A stretch of DNA of 64,000 nt from Pleodorina starrii (GCA_030267565.1 BRXU01000004.1:6135001-6199000); one strand, 5' to 3'. Counted from the stretch's first letter, positions 38,801 to 48,973 are shown. The notes: a model not told the origin generated them from the sequence alone. A program made the numbers and translations.

Positions 38801-40475
38801 CCTTGGCGAGCAGACGGTAGTCTGAGCACAGCAGCGTGATGGGGCGGTAGTTACCGGGCTGTTTGGGGTCGCCCTTCTTGTAGAGCACCGTGATAACGCC
38901 CTCAAGGAAACCGGCCGGCACCTGCCCCGTCATGCCAATGGCGGTGAATAGGCCGGCCATGGTGGGGCCAATGGCGGACCAGAACTTGCGGTACAGGTCG
39001 GCTGGGATGCCGTCCCATCCTGGTGCCTTGCCGGGCTGGCTCTTGACCAGCGCGACTCGCAGCTCTGCTGCTGTGATGGTTTTGGAGCCCAGCTGCTCAT
39101 CCGCCTCAGTGGGGAGCCTGATGTTGGCCGCAGACAGCTGTGCTAGCACCGCCTGTCGAGCATCGGGGCTGACGAAAGTGGGTGTCCGGCAGATCTCGGC
39201 CCAGAAATCCGCTACGACCTGCGGCAGTTGTGCTGGATTGGTGACCAGGCGACCGGTGCGTGCTTGGAGCGCGACTGGGGCGGGCTGGTGCTCGGCCGTC
39301 TGGGCTTGCAGGAATGCTGTCAGGGCGGGGCCGGCCCGCTCACCCGCCCGGAGCCAATGGGCGCGTGTTTCTTTCGCTGCCTTGCGGCCGTCCTCCTGGT
39401 GTGCCCTGGCTAAGGCCGCCTGTGCCTCCGCTAATTGCTGCAGCGGCTGGGGTGCTGTGGGCGCTGCATCAACTGCCTGCTGGACCAGCTGAACCGCTGT
39501 GAGTGCCTCCCGGGCACGGGTGCCGGGCCGCTGCCTGCGTTGCTGTGCTGCTTTGTTGAGCCGGTGGGCCAGGCTGGCGAGGCGGCGTTTGAAGCCCGGC
39601 CACCACGCGATCAGGCCTGCCGGATTGTTCTCGGCAGAGGGCGCCTCCGCGCACTGGCTGCGGATCCAGGCGTCCATGCTGACTGCGAGGTCCTCGTGCC
39701 CCGTGAAGGCCAGGCGGGTGCGCCGGATGCCTGGGCCCCGCTCCTCACTCCGGCGTGGCAGCAGGTGCAGCACCGCGATCCTGTGGTCTGACGGTGTGTG
39801 GAAGGTGATGGCGGTGTGGCATATGTACGGCAGCATGGGTTGGTTGATGTAGATGCGGTCGAGGCGGGAGCCCCCCGGGATGGGCGCGCGGTACAGGTGG
39901 GTGAAGTCGCGGCGCTGGGGGTGGAGGTGTCGGTGGGTGTCAACCATGATGGGGCCCGCCTGCCGTCTCATGTCCGCTATCGGCCCGTCCCCTCGACGGC
40001 CCCCTGGGCCCGCTGACGAGTCCAGCTCCGGGTCCTCCACGAAGTTAAAGTCGCCCGCCCAGATGAGGGTGGTGTCGTTGTCTGCGGCTGCAACACGCGT
40101 CGCTGTGGCAGCGAGAATGTTGCTGAACAAAAGGCGTCGTGTATCCGCTGCCACTGCGGTGGAGCCCGTGGGAAGGTAGATGTTGCAGATATGCAGGCGG
40201 TGGCCCCCCCAACGGAGCACACACTCGGTGAACCGGCCCCGCGCGCATGCTGGGAGGGTTGCGGCCGGTGGCGGCTCCAGGGCTGCCGCGAGCCCTTGCC
40301 GAACGAGGGTGAGGACCCCCGCCGTGTGGGTCGAGCCAGACCACGAGTACGCCGCTACGCGCCACGGTTTCTTTGTCTGTTTTGAAGTGCAGCACACGAC
40401 GAGATCTTGGGCCCAGCCCCATCGCCTGCTTGCGATGTCTGCTGCCTTGTTATGCACGACACCAGCGGGTGCCAT
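35847..40475 (-). CDS. LINE polyprotein: AP endonuclease, reverse transcriptase, zinc-binding tail
   Basis: Uninterrupted 1542-codon ORF. N-terminal AP-like endonuclease (~30-260) shows NIYLPTG, AGDFNFVED and PSDHRIAVL, but the early LQET-type segment with the metal-binding Glu is missing or degenerate (TSKQTK stands near its place). Reverse transcriptase (~485-790): KAPGWDGIP, NYRPITLL, LDFAKAYDTVDR, GVRQGCPLAPLLY and the catalytic QFADDTE with Asp at ~714-715. A CGCGAYG...HHFWECPVA cluster (~1270-1300) resembles the zf-RVT finger of plant L1 elements. Gln/Pro and Ala-rich linkers follow. QRAITDFF (1423-1430) matches a PCNA-binding PIP box, and a second related VTDFW lies ~75 residues on. 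The intact frame suggests a young copy, but the damaged endonuclease start argues it cannot move on its own. Confidence 0.9.
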   Translation of the reverse strand: MAPAGVVHNKAADIASRRWGWAQDLVVCCTSKQTKKPWRVAAYSWSGSTHTAGVLTLVRQGLAAALEPPPAATLPACARGRFTECVLRWGGHRLHICNIYLPTGSTAVAADTRRLLFSNILAATATRVAAADNDTTLIWAGDFNFVEDPELDSSAGPGGRRGDGPIADMRRQAGPIMVDTHRHLHPQRRDFTHLYRAPIPGGSRLDRIYINQPMLPYICHTAITFHTPSDHRIAVLHLLPRRSEERGPGIRRTRLAFTGHEDLAVSMDAWIRSQCAEAPSAENNPAGLIAWWPGFKRRLASLAHRLNKAAQQRRQRPGTRAREALTAVQLVQQAVDAAPTAPQPLQQLAEAQAALARAHQEDGRKAAKETRAHWLRAGERAGPALTAFLQAQTAEHQPAPVALQARTGRLVTNPAQLPQVVADFWAEICRTPTFVSPDARQAVLAQLSAANIRLPTEADEQLGSKTITAAELRVALVKSQPGKAPGWDGIPADLYRKFWSAIGPTMAGLFTAIGMTGQVPAGFLEGVITVLYKKGDPKQPGNYRPITLLCSDYRLLAKVLANRLGPALGSVISPEQSAFLPKRLIGASVMFLRHLSHLLRKQNRRGLLAFLDFAKAYDTVDRGFLLAAMETMGAGPQLCSWVQLLLSNTQARAMVNGFKSRLVVMEAGVRQGCPLAPLLYLFVAQALLCWLQSRDVGVRLLPSAPDRITACQFADDTEVALESEESVPSFLEAMETFARASGQRLNLDKVELLRVGAENPQQQPQPAGRQQPQPPQQQHQPQQETIGGLKVVTTATALNLPVDNRPSPPQPDWPKMLAGAYKRMQRLSRFPLSAFGRATAASAYGLQTVTWHMEHGGPPPDSTLNHIGRLTARLVDRRQGPEDRGQRLTGIPSSLLAGHPSAGGFGLLPLSQHIRARHAVWAVRFMAQAMPTAGDGEGGVGAEAAAEAGGDGGGAVAAGSEARVLHPWIRTLSAYLELVHPVFQPWALTTARATGPWLGGSDLPADISRIVGALGHLPPPEDIGRSPLVPGDWCWGAALWGNPLLPNAANDANVVAVSRRPGLEAYHAGLTSCRKLRTVGDLVRVWVTLDGSQATTLQGAAWHEWAREHLDPAATPAQLQDKETARAALGALQNDISPAWLEAAGVVETRLQQQRQQAEAEGLQQQQQPPAPPPPVCAQVMAMIVGRLGWRLPGGTDAVPLRRLTVSQATQLQDGPASERRVALVTEFVREALSTPENQATPHLAAELSRFRATQARLWSGVRWENDNKETMWRLAVDGVPLPGNTHLARVPIEACGCGAYGEADAGRPCSPRLHHFWECPVARAVREQIDRHLPPPQAAAGATTTRQQLWLAQAPPGCEQAPWDVIALAALSAMEVGRCCLRAATRRQGRDGAAAATGQQQQQQQQQAQPQPEQPQRQGPRQRAITDFFVREGGATQQEGPALNAPAGESPTQEAGAGEVAAGEAAAAAVGAAAAAARGAAEASPLDRARARAVTDFWARLRSFAALEIPRHGWDRVGPQHPILAVVEERMRCAAPVEITA

Positions 40476-40481
40476 TGTTCA

Positions 40482-41310
40482 GGTATGGGGTTACCGGTAC
40501 GTACCCCCAACCAAGCAATACCCGCACACATGCACAAGAGCGGGGTTCTAGACGTTGTTGCCCTCCCTGCCGCGAGGGCGCCGGCCGTCGTGCGCTCCGC
40601 CACACCCAGTCCCGGCTTCCACCCAGTCACCACCACCGCTGCCCGCCGACTCCCGGGCCCTGCCCGCCGGTGACCCTTCGGAGGTCTGGAGCCCATGGTA
40701 ACCACCACCACTACGGTACCGTATCACCGCTGCACAGTCTCTACCCGCCCTGCTGCAAAGTTGCCACGACCCCAACGCATACCGTATTGTCGGTGGGCCG
40801 GCGTGAAGCGCCTTTAAAAACTTCACGCGGACACCCGTCAAAATTGCCCGACCCCGCCCTGCTGATACTTCGAAGCGCAGCCCAGCCCTCGGGCGAGCCA
40901 AGCCGCCGAAACATTGTCGCACTGCCGCACAAGCCGCGGCACGGCCCCTGCCCTACCCAGCCCGCCAAAAACAGTCAGCATGGACCAGGGTTGACGCACG
41001 CATCCACCACCACCCACTTCGTCATTTCGTTACCGTGCACGTGCCTTTGCACGCACGCCCGTAAACGGCGCCCCGCAACACGACCACGTACCCCTTTGTC
41101 CGCCCAACGCACCTGTTGTGCTTCCCCCCCCCCCGCGCCTCCGCTGCCGCGACCTTCCACCGATGCAGCAAGCACACCACCCACCCAGAGCCTATACCCA
41201 GCCCGGCCCCATCGCACTCTGCTGCACTCTGCACCTATTCGCACGCGCCTCTCGCCGCACGCACCCACCCCCGCCCCCTCTTCCCACCGCTCTTCACCGC
41301 ACTTTCACCC
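40482..41310. other. region between the LINE and PGP synthase stop
   Basis: No gene recognised. This C-rich stretch probably contains the 3' UTR of the minus-strand PGP synthase gene. No TTACA (TGTAA on the minus strand) was seen here, so the LINE may have inserted within or just beyond that UTR. Confidence 0.4.
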
Positions 41311-43442
41311 CTACTTGGCCGCCGCCATGAACCGCCACAGCCCGCGCATGTAGATAGCCAGCGACTGCACCGTGAGCCAGGAGGCCACCAGCAGCAGACC
41401 CACGCCGGCGGTGGCCGCCGCCTCCACACCGGACCCCCCGCCGCCGTCCTTAACCAGAAGCAGCAGAGTCAGGGAGGCCATCTGCGGGGGCCACAGGGCC
41501 GCAGGGTGGCAGGGAGGTCGGAACTCAGGGGTGGAAAGAGGATCAGGGCGGAATGTCCAGCAGCACGTTGGGAGGCGCACGGGAGGTTGCTACATTATGG
41601 GTGAAGGCTGAGCTCAGCTCAGGCGCCAGAGCTGCCCGGGGGTTGAGGGTTAAGGGGGTTGAGGGTAGTTAAGGGGCAAAAGGTCCGGGGGATTGAGCAT
41701 GAGTGGGAACAAACGCCCCGGAAGCATGCCCGCACGAGGCCGATCCGGGTGAAGTCCGGGCACGGAGGGTGGAGGCCCGGGGACGGGTCGAGGAGGTTGG
41801 GACCTGGCCTGCTTCCCCCATCCTGATTCCCGCCCGCATCCCCACACCCGCACGGCGTCGCTCCGCGCACCTGGCTGGCCGTCTTCCACTTGCCCCACGA
41901 GTTGACCGCCACCGCCTGGCGAGCCTCCGGGCCTGCGGTGGCCGCCCACTCGCGCAGTGCCGACATGGTGATCTCCCGACCGATGATGGCTGCAGCATCA
42001 GGCATCAGACAGCATCAGGCAGCAGCATCGGGCAGCATCAGGCATCAGACAGCATCAGGCAGCAGCATCGGGCAGCATCAGGCATCAGACAGCATCAGGC
42101 AGCAGCATCGGGCAGCATCAGGCATCAGACAGCATCAGGCAGCAGCATCGGGCAGCATCAGGCATCAGACAGCATCAGGCAGCAGCATCGGGCAGCATCA
42201 GGCATCAGACAGCATCAGGCAGCAGCATCGGGCAGCATCACGCAGCATCATCATCAGACAGCATCACGCAGCAGCAGACAGTAATAGCATGCACGAGGCA
42301 GCAGGCAGCAGCTGGGGGAACGGCAGCCACGAGGAGGAACGGCAGCACCCCGCTGGGGGAGACAAGACGCACACAGCGCGGCATCAGCAAGCCCCAGCAC
42401 AGCATCAGGAACAGGAGCAGTGGCACGCGCCCACGCACCCACACGCCCATGCACGCATCCACGCACTCCCCTCCCCGCACGCGCTCCGCCACCCACCCAG
42501 TGTGCACACTGGGACCAGCCAGTCGTTTCCCGCCAGGGGCCCCGCCGCGATGGGTCGGGTGCACAGCAGCACCAGCACCGCCGCCACCATCAGCTTGTCG
42601 GCCACGGGGTCCAGGAAGGCGCCGAAGGCGGAGAAGGCTTTCTGAGGGAGTGGTGGGGAGAGGGAGGCGGGGGAAGGGGGTCAGGAGGGCGCCCAAACGC
42701 GCCTGGCTGCAGGCACGCCCGGCAGCGCGCCAGGACGCTGCATGCACAGCGTTGAGGGGGTAAGAAGACAAATGCGAAACGCAGTGAAAGGAACCGAGGT
42801 GTCGCGGGAGCGCGGGTGCATCGACCGCACCATTTTGCGGGCGAGGTAGCCGTCGAGCCAGTCGGTGAGGGAGGCCAGGGCGAAGACGGCGGTGCAGGCG
42901 GCGGCCGAATGCGGCGAGTTCCAGTACCAAGCTGCAGCCAGTCATGTCGGAGGCGGATGGGCAGCAGGGATGCGGTAAGCGCACGGCAAGGGCAGCCACA
43001 GAGTGAGGCAGAAGCGCTGGTATGAGGGCGGGGCCAGCGCGGGGCAGGTCAACCCCACAGCGGCCAAGACGGGGCCAGATGCGTTGACGGCGGCGTGGAG
43101 GCAAGCCCTGGGGTGGTCCGTACCCGCTATGAGGACGGGTATGGCGGCAACACGCCCAAGTGTCAGCATCGTAGGAAGGGTGATGACGACGTTGCTGTCA
43201 CTGGCCGCCTGCGAGGTAGAGGCCCCCGCCGAGCTTGATGGCCGGTCTTCCGCATTGCTTGCGGGGGAGGGTTGCTGTTGCTGTCGCTCCGGCTGGCTGG
43301 CGTGCGCCGCGCAAGGAGATGTAACCGTAGGCACCAGACTGTTCCAAGCAGGACCAAAGCTGTATGGCTGTCTTGCGCCGAGCAGCGCTCGCGCATGCGA
43401 GCGAGTGCATAGTCGGGAGCAGACCTTTCCAAGGCAAGCCAT
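41311..43442 (-). CDS. PGPS: phosphatidylglycerophosphate synthase (CDP-diacylglycerol-glycerol-3-phosphate phosphatidyltransferase)
   Basis: Transfers the phosphatidyl group from CDP-diacylglycerol to glycerol-3-phosphate, the committed step to phosphatidylglycerol, needed in thylakoids and for mitochondrial cardiolipin. Minus-strand exons 43442-43124, 42931-42831, 42641-42497, 41989-41871 and 41481-41311 give 284 aa in consistent phase. The CDP-alcohol phosphatidyltransferase signature is complete: Asp133-Gly134, Ala137-Arg138, Gly147, Asp151 and Asp155 with exact family spacing (DGYLAR, then GAFLDPVAD). IIGREITMSALREW (190-203) is characteristic of PGP synthases. The first ~75 residues are Ser/Ala/Gln-rich with Arg and resemble an organelle transit peptide; several hydrophobic helices follow. 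The start context is GCCATGG. The intron between exons 3 and 4 carries a 6 x 40 bp tandem repeat. Divergent from FolD with a 221 bp spacer. Confidence 0.93.
42001..42240. repeat. six perfect 40 bp tandem repeats in a PGP synthase intron
   Basis: Six copies starting at 42001, 42041, 42081, 42121, 42161 and 42201, apparently identical, built internally from GCATCAG and GCAGCATC motifs; a decayed partial copy continues to about 42290. On the gene's strand the array begins about 250 bases into intron 3 (42496-41990) and ends ~10 bases before the exon 4 acceptor, so copy-number change alters the sequence just upstream of a splice site. Not CRISPR: there are no unique spacers. Confidence 0.95.
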
Positions 43443-43663
43443 GGCTCTAACAGTAAAAAGGTTGGTAATACTTAAACTTACTCCGAATGGCGTTTGCTTT
43501 GAGTAAGGGTTGCAAGTCGCCGTTCGTCATCACGGAGACGGAACGTACGGCAAGACTGTTGTTTCACAGTAAGCAGCTCCTTGCTATAACCTCTGATACC
43601 AAGCAGTCGTTTCGCTCTTAATTTCAAATGCTTACCGCATAATAGCACCCCGTGGGCGTGTTC
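43443..43663. promoter_or_regulatory. 221 bp bidirectional promoter region, PGP synthase (-) / FolD (+)
   Basis: The two start codons lie back to back with 221 bp between, so both 5' UTRs and both core promoters must fit here. It is noticeably AT-richer than the flanking exons (for example ATACTTAAACTT near 43468 and CTTAATTTCAAATG near 43617). No defined factor site was recognised. Confidence 0.6.
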
Positions 43664-46600
43664 ATGCGGCACGCCACCTACGCCTGTTGGCTACTGGGAC
43701 GCCAGTGCCAGCGCCCGTTGGCAGAATTATCGAAGCGGTACATCGGACATGTAGTCGCTGCTACTACGGCGACAGGGGACGCAACCTTCGCAGCCGCAGC
43801 AGTCTCGGCCAGCAAGGATGCAGCTGCTCATCATCGGACCAGCAGCAGCAACGACGGCCGCGCGACGGTGCTGGACGGGCGCGCGGTGGCTGCAGCTTGG
43901 GAGAGGGAGCTTCATGCGGAAGTGCGTAATTTGACCGAGCTGCTCGGAAGGCCCCCGGGGCTGGGCGTGGTGCTGGTCGGCAGCAGGCCGGACTCCATGC
44001 TCTACGTCGCAAAAAAGCAGGAGGCTTGCCAAAAGGTGCGCGCTGGATGTCAAGGAACGAAGAGGGATGCCCTGGAGCTCCAGGAGCTCCAGGACAAGGA
44101 TACCAGGAACGGACCTGGGGATACGGGACGGACGCCTTCCAGTCCGCGCCTTCACCACCGCCCCTGCCCTCCCGCTCCCGAGCGCGTCATCTCCTGCCCC
44201 CGCCCTCGCCCTCCTCCTCGCCCCAACACACAGGCCGGCATGCAGACCTTCGTGCACCACCTGCCCGACTCTGTGAGCCAGGCTCAGCTGGAGGCGGCTG
44301 TGTCGCACGCCTGCGCCGACTGCCGAGTGGACGGTGTGTTGATCCAGCTGCCCCTGCCGCGCCACCTGAGCGAGGAGGCGGTGATGGAAGTGCTGGATCC
44401 GCGCAAGGACGTGGACGGATTCCATCCCATCAACATGGGGTGAGGGGCAAAAGAAAACGGCGCGGGGTGAGGGGCGGGGCGCAGCGCAGCGTGGGTGGTG
44501 GGGAGAAGGGAAGCGGGTGAAATGTGGGTTTTTGGAGTGGGCTGGCTTGGGTCGGTGGTGGATGCTTTTCGGTTTTCGGGCGGGTGAGTGGGTTCAGTGA
44601 GTGATGGGGCGGTGCGTGGGCGGTGCGCAGGCGGTGCAGGCCCCGATGTAGCAACTGGAAAAACCCTAAAACCCCAAACAGCCAACCAGTTGAGTGGATG
44701 GGCGTGCAACCTCGCTTGGGGCAGCGCAGGGGGGGGGCCCCAGGTCAACGACGCGGTGTATGTTGAGGCGCGGGGTCACGCGTCGGCAGGAAGGGAACGC
44801 CCGCCCCTCCCCTCAATCCGCCGTCACGCTCGGCCGCTGCTGTCCGCTTCCCCTCCTCGCCCAGGCGCATGCTGATGCGGGGTCGGGGTGTGCGGCTGGT
44901 GCCCGCCACGCCGCTGGGCTGCATCGAGCTGCTGCGGCGGAGCGGGGTGGAGGTGCAGGTGGGCGGGCGACTCGGGGGGACCGCAGGAGGCGTTGGCCTT
45001 AGCAAGGGAAGGGGCCGATGGCGTCCGGGGGGCTGGGCCTTGGAGCTTTCGGAACCGCACGAAGGGCCCCCACAGGAATAGCCAGGGTTGCGGTTACCGG
45101 TACACGGAGGTCGGCGCGGCGTCAATGTGGGTTTACAGTACGGCACTCCACTCGAGGCGCTCGCGTGGACCGTCCGCCGGCGTCCGCCATCCTTGCACGT
45201 CCGCCGTCCCTCCACCGCCTCAGCGGTCTAGTCTCACCTGTCTCTCCCCGCCGAGCTTCGCAGAGGGGGCGCCGACGAGGCGCTCCTCCGCCTCCGCCTC
45301 CCTAGCAGCCCAGCAGCTGGGGCAAGTTGGGCGCGGACTTCGACGCAGCGATGTGTTCCGGGCCCCACTACTGTACCAGCCAGCATGTTGCGTGCTCCGC
45401 TCCGTGCTGCAGCGACAAACACCGCCCGCCGTTCGCTTTTCCAGGGTTACTTGCTCCCAAGGGTCTGGAGCCCACTGCGATAACGCAGCGAGCAGCGGTT
45501 CGAGTATTGCTGACACACAAGCCGGGGAGGCTGGGCCCTGGAGGGCGTGTATAGGGTGATGTTTCCATGTTGACTCTCACCGTTTGTTTTGTCGCCAAAG
45601 CACCCCTTCTATTACCCCGAGACCCGCCTCTGCCCCGCAACACCGTGCCCGCTGGCTCTAGCCCGCCCTTCCGAGGGTGTGGAGCCCACCGTAACAGCAA
45701 CCACCTCAATCACGACAATCGATTATTTCCCTAATTCCCTTACCACGACAACCGACTCCCTATTTCCCTTGTATCAGGGCAAGACCTGCGTGGTCCTGGG
45801 CGACAGCAACATCGTGGGCACCCCGCTGGCGGCCATGCTGCGGGACAAGGGCGCCGCGGCAGTCACCATATGCCACCGGAGGAGCTATCGGGAGTGAGTG
45901 TGGCAGGGCGCATGGGCGGCGGGGGGCGGGGGAAGGGGGGCTGCGAAGCAGCACAGCTCGGCGCCGTCGACCTCGAAGGAGCGCAGGAGCGCGAAGTGGG
46001 ATGGGGTCGCTGCCGTACAGGGTTTCGGGGCCTGGGGGGCGTGATTCTTAGGGAGGAGTGTGGAGGTTGCCGGAGGTGGGTGAGGCAGGGCAGGACGGGG
46101 CGGGGCGGGACGGGGCTGGATCCCGCGGCACTGGGGTTGAGAAAGAGGGAGAATCGCGGCGCAGTATCCGGCGGGTCGGGGCGTCATGCATGAGGGGGGG
46201 CGGGTTTGACTTTTTGTTTCCGTGGGGGGACGTTGGAACTGATAAGGGGACTGGTTTCGAGCAGGAACCGCCGATCCGCGTCGTCACGCCCACCTCTCCT
46301 TTGCCGCAGGCTACAGCACGGGTATCTGCCCGAATGACACGTCTGCCCTCCTTTCCGAAACCCCCTTCCGCCTTGTGCCAGCGAGCTTGCCTTGGCTCGC
46401 CACGACCCTCCGCAGCGCCGCTGCCACCTGCGGCTACTGCTTCTGCTGCTGCTGCTGCTGCTGCCCGTATCCCTTCTCCCTGGATCAAAGCTGGCAGCAA
46501 CCAACGCACGCATTCGTTGTTGCCCTGGATGAAAATAAACAAACAACACGGTTCCTGGGTTATACGTGATCCCGGCAGGTGGTTTGAGGACCAGGAGCAG

Positions 46601-47660
46601 GTACAGCGCACGCGCGCGGCAGCAGCCGTGTGCCTGCCGGGACTGCCCGGACCCTCGCGGCCGCCGCCCAGCCTGGTGACCCCGCCGCCGGCCGATGCGG
46701 CCGATGCGTCGGCGGAGGCAGCGGCGGCAGCAGCAGCGTCGTCGGGCGCGGCGGGCACTGACGCCATCGTCGGCAGCGGCGGCGGCGGCGAGGCAACCGT
46801 ACATGAGGGTTTCCAGTCGTACCAGCTGCCGTACTTGACGCGCAGCGCCGACATCCTTGTTGTAGCAGTCGGGTAAGCGATGGGGTGCGGAGGTGTTGGC
46901 ACACACGCACACTTGCACACACTCCCTTTCCCACACCCCCGCACTCGCTCACTCACCCACACTCACACACGTACACACTCCCTTTCCCCTCACTCCCTGC
47001 GTTGCCGCCACCGCTGAGACGGCACCCCATCCGCCTCAATGGTGCTGTCCACATGAGAGAGAGCCCATACCGGTACCAAGTAACATGTTTAACAATGACA
47101 TTAACATTTACAATGCTACCATGTTGCCCCCTCGCCTCCGCCGTTGCGCTCTCTCTCGGAGCAGGCATCCGGAGCTCGTTCGCAGTGACTGGGTGCGGCC
47201 CGGTGCGGTGGTGATCGACGTGGGGATCAACGTCGTCAGCACCCTGCCAAGGGCGCGGAGCCCACCCGGGGCGGCGGCGGCGGGTGGGCCAGCAGGGGCA
47301 GAGACACTGTCCGGCAGAACCGACGCCGCTGCCGGTGCTCCTCCTCCGGACCAGGAGGGGGATGGCAGCGGCGGCGGCTGTAGCGATGCCGCCGCCGGAC
47401 AAGATCACGGCACTACTGGCAACGGCGCCAGCGGTTTCAACGGCCACGGTGGCGGTTGGATGTCGAGTTGCGGTGGCGGCTCGTCGAGCGGCCGCAACGT
47501 GATGTTTCAGGTGGTGGGCGACGTGTCGTACGAGGAGGTATCGCAGGTGGCGGGCGCGATAACGCCGGTGCCGGGCGGCGTGGGTCCGATGACCATTGCC
47601 GCGGTGTTGCACAACACGCTGAAGGCGGCCAAGTACCGAGTGGGGCTGGAGCCCTGGTGA
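43664..47660 (+). CDS. FolD: methylenetetrahydrofolate dehydrogenase / methenyltetrahydrofolate cyclohydrolase
   Basis: Bifunctional one-carbon enzyme interconverting 5,10-methylene-, 5,10-methenyl- and 10-formyl-tetrahydrofolate with NADP(H). Exons: 43664-44035, 44234-44439, 44865-44958, 45778-45893, 46579-46872, 47165-47660; 525 aa in consistent phase. Active-site residues: Tyr114 and Lys118 in LYVAKKQEA, Gln162 in GVLIQLPLP, Asp185 in KDVDGFHP; Rossmann segment [17 protein letters not shown] (~229-245); C-terminal signature PGGVGPMT. The first ~60 residues look like an organelle transit peptide (no acidic residue before Glu21, Arg/Ser/Ala-rich after). Bacterial FolD is ~290 aa; besides the leader, the excess comes from two low-complexity inserts, ~275-330 (Ala/Pro) and ~392-470 (Gly/Ser), both in the nucleotide-binding domain. 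GTG codons lie upstream in frame, but 43664 is the first ATG. Confidence 0.94.
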
Positions 47661-48973
47661 CGCCGCCGACCCGACCCATGGGTCGGTCGGCGAGGTCCAG
47701 CGCCGCGCGATGGCCCCGCCGGGTCTTCCCGCATTGGAGTCGTCAGATGGCTGCGCGCCGTGATCGCGGCGAAGCGCCGGCCGACCGCGCCGGTATGATG
47801 GGAGAGAAGCGTGGGTTTGTGTGATGTGGGTCGGGGGAGGCGTGGCGTGGCGCGATTTGGGTCGGCGCGGCTGGCGGACGGTGCTGGAAGCTGAGGAGCG
47901 CAAGCTGCAGGGGGGACCGTTACCCCTGTTGTGCTGCTGCCTTATTCCATCGCGATTTGGGTTACGCGCAGCCGTCTTGCAAACCTGTGCGGTTCTTCGC
48001 GACAGCTGATGTCGGGGGAGATCCGCTGGTTTAGTCAGCTCCCGGCGCCTTGCAGTGATTAGCGTCCGGGTGCGCGTGTACCGGTAGTCGCAGCGCAAGT
48101 GCACCTTCAGCTTCTTCGTTTCTGAACATCGACTTCCCGCGTTTGCTATGTTGGGTCGTTTCGCCTCTTTCGTCGCTTGTGTTACTGTTTTACTGTGTGC
48201 GGTTGCGTGCGGCATTTGCGCCCGTTGCGGCGGTGTATGCTACGTTTTTGTGTTGCGCTGCGGAACCCCGATTCTTTTTCTCTTCGTTGGTGCCACATTT
48301 TCTTCACAGAATTGCTGAATGAGTTGCGCGTTGTATCAACCAGTCGTGGTGGTTACTTGGGCGCGCTGATCGGTGGACGCGGATCGTGGAAGGCCCATGC
48401 GCGTCAGAGCCGAACCAAGCTGCGGGACCGCCGCCTGGCGTCACTGTTCCCGCACAAGAAGACGAACCGGAGCGAACGAATTGTGACATCACTGTGGTGG
48501 GAAATGCTTTGCATGGTTCTCAGCAGGTCTGTCCTGCGCGATGGCTTCGTGCAGGGACGGAAGACAGGCGCACCGTCCTGTGGCGACACCTCACCATTTG
48601 AGGGCGTACACAAGGGGACGCACAGCCTTCCTCATAAGTAGGAACATTTTTCGTTGCGATGCGATGCATTGCACTGCGCTTCGGGCGTGAAGCTGCAAAA
48701 AGCCTCCATTTGTAATGCCGTGCAGTGTGCCTGTCGTACATCGATCGCTGTTGTCGTTTGGCGCGATGGTCATGTAAGAAATTTCATCACCCCGATGCGC
48801 GCAACTGTATCAGGAACTAGGCGGTATGACAACTTTGTGACCCGCGGTTCATTCTTATCTAGTCCGTGACTGAATTTATACTCCAGCTGACGGAGTTAAG
48901 GCACCTGTGAGCACTGCTTCATCTCTGTCACAAGCGTTTATTGAAGATAGCCAATATTCAAGCGCGCGCGGAG
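47661..48973. other. FolD 3' UTR and spacer to the remodeller gene
   Basis: No second gene recognised; the open frame near 48177-48641 has no recognisable family feature. TGTAA signals mark the likely FolD 3' end, leaving about 200 bp before the remodeller start. That remainder is AT-richer (TTTATACT near 48875) and probably holds the remodeller promoter. Confidence 0.5.
48711..48777 (+). terminator. two candidate FolD polyadenylation signals
   Basis: TGTAA at 48711-48715 and again at 48773-48777, about 1.05-1.1 kb after the FolD stop. Which is used, or whether both are, cannot be seen. Confidence 0.5.

Larger units (their letters stand above)
34620..40481 (-). mobile_element. L1-type LINE retrotransposon, probably 5'-truncated
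   Basis: Minus-strand non-LTR retrotransposon: one long ORF with endonuclease and reverse transcriptase, then a ~1.2 kb C/T-rich (plus-strand view) 3' UTR ending at a TGTAA signal. The 3' boundary (~34620) is inferred from that signal; the 5' boundary is set by an in-frame TGA two codons before the first ATG. The first part of the endonuclease is not recognisable upstream in any frame, as expected for incomplete target-primed reverse transcription. I could not identify target-site duplications by eye. It sits between the nucleosidase gene and the 3' end of the PGP synthase gene, in the same orientation as the latter. Confidence 0.85.

Noticed and set aside
40373..41353. 326-codon plus-strand open frame between the LINE and PGP synthase
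   Set aside because: Pro/His/Thr-rich translation of C-rich UTR-like DNA, overlapping the LINE ORF start and the last PGP synthase exon on the opposite strand; no domain recognised.
42001..42240. CRISPR-like array
   Set aside because: Perfect head-to-tail 40 bp repeats without spacers, inside an intron of a eukaryotic gene.
48177..48641. 154-codon open frame downstream of FolD
   Set aside because: It lies inside the probable FolD 3' UTR (before the TGTAA signals) and has no family feature.
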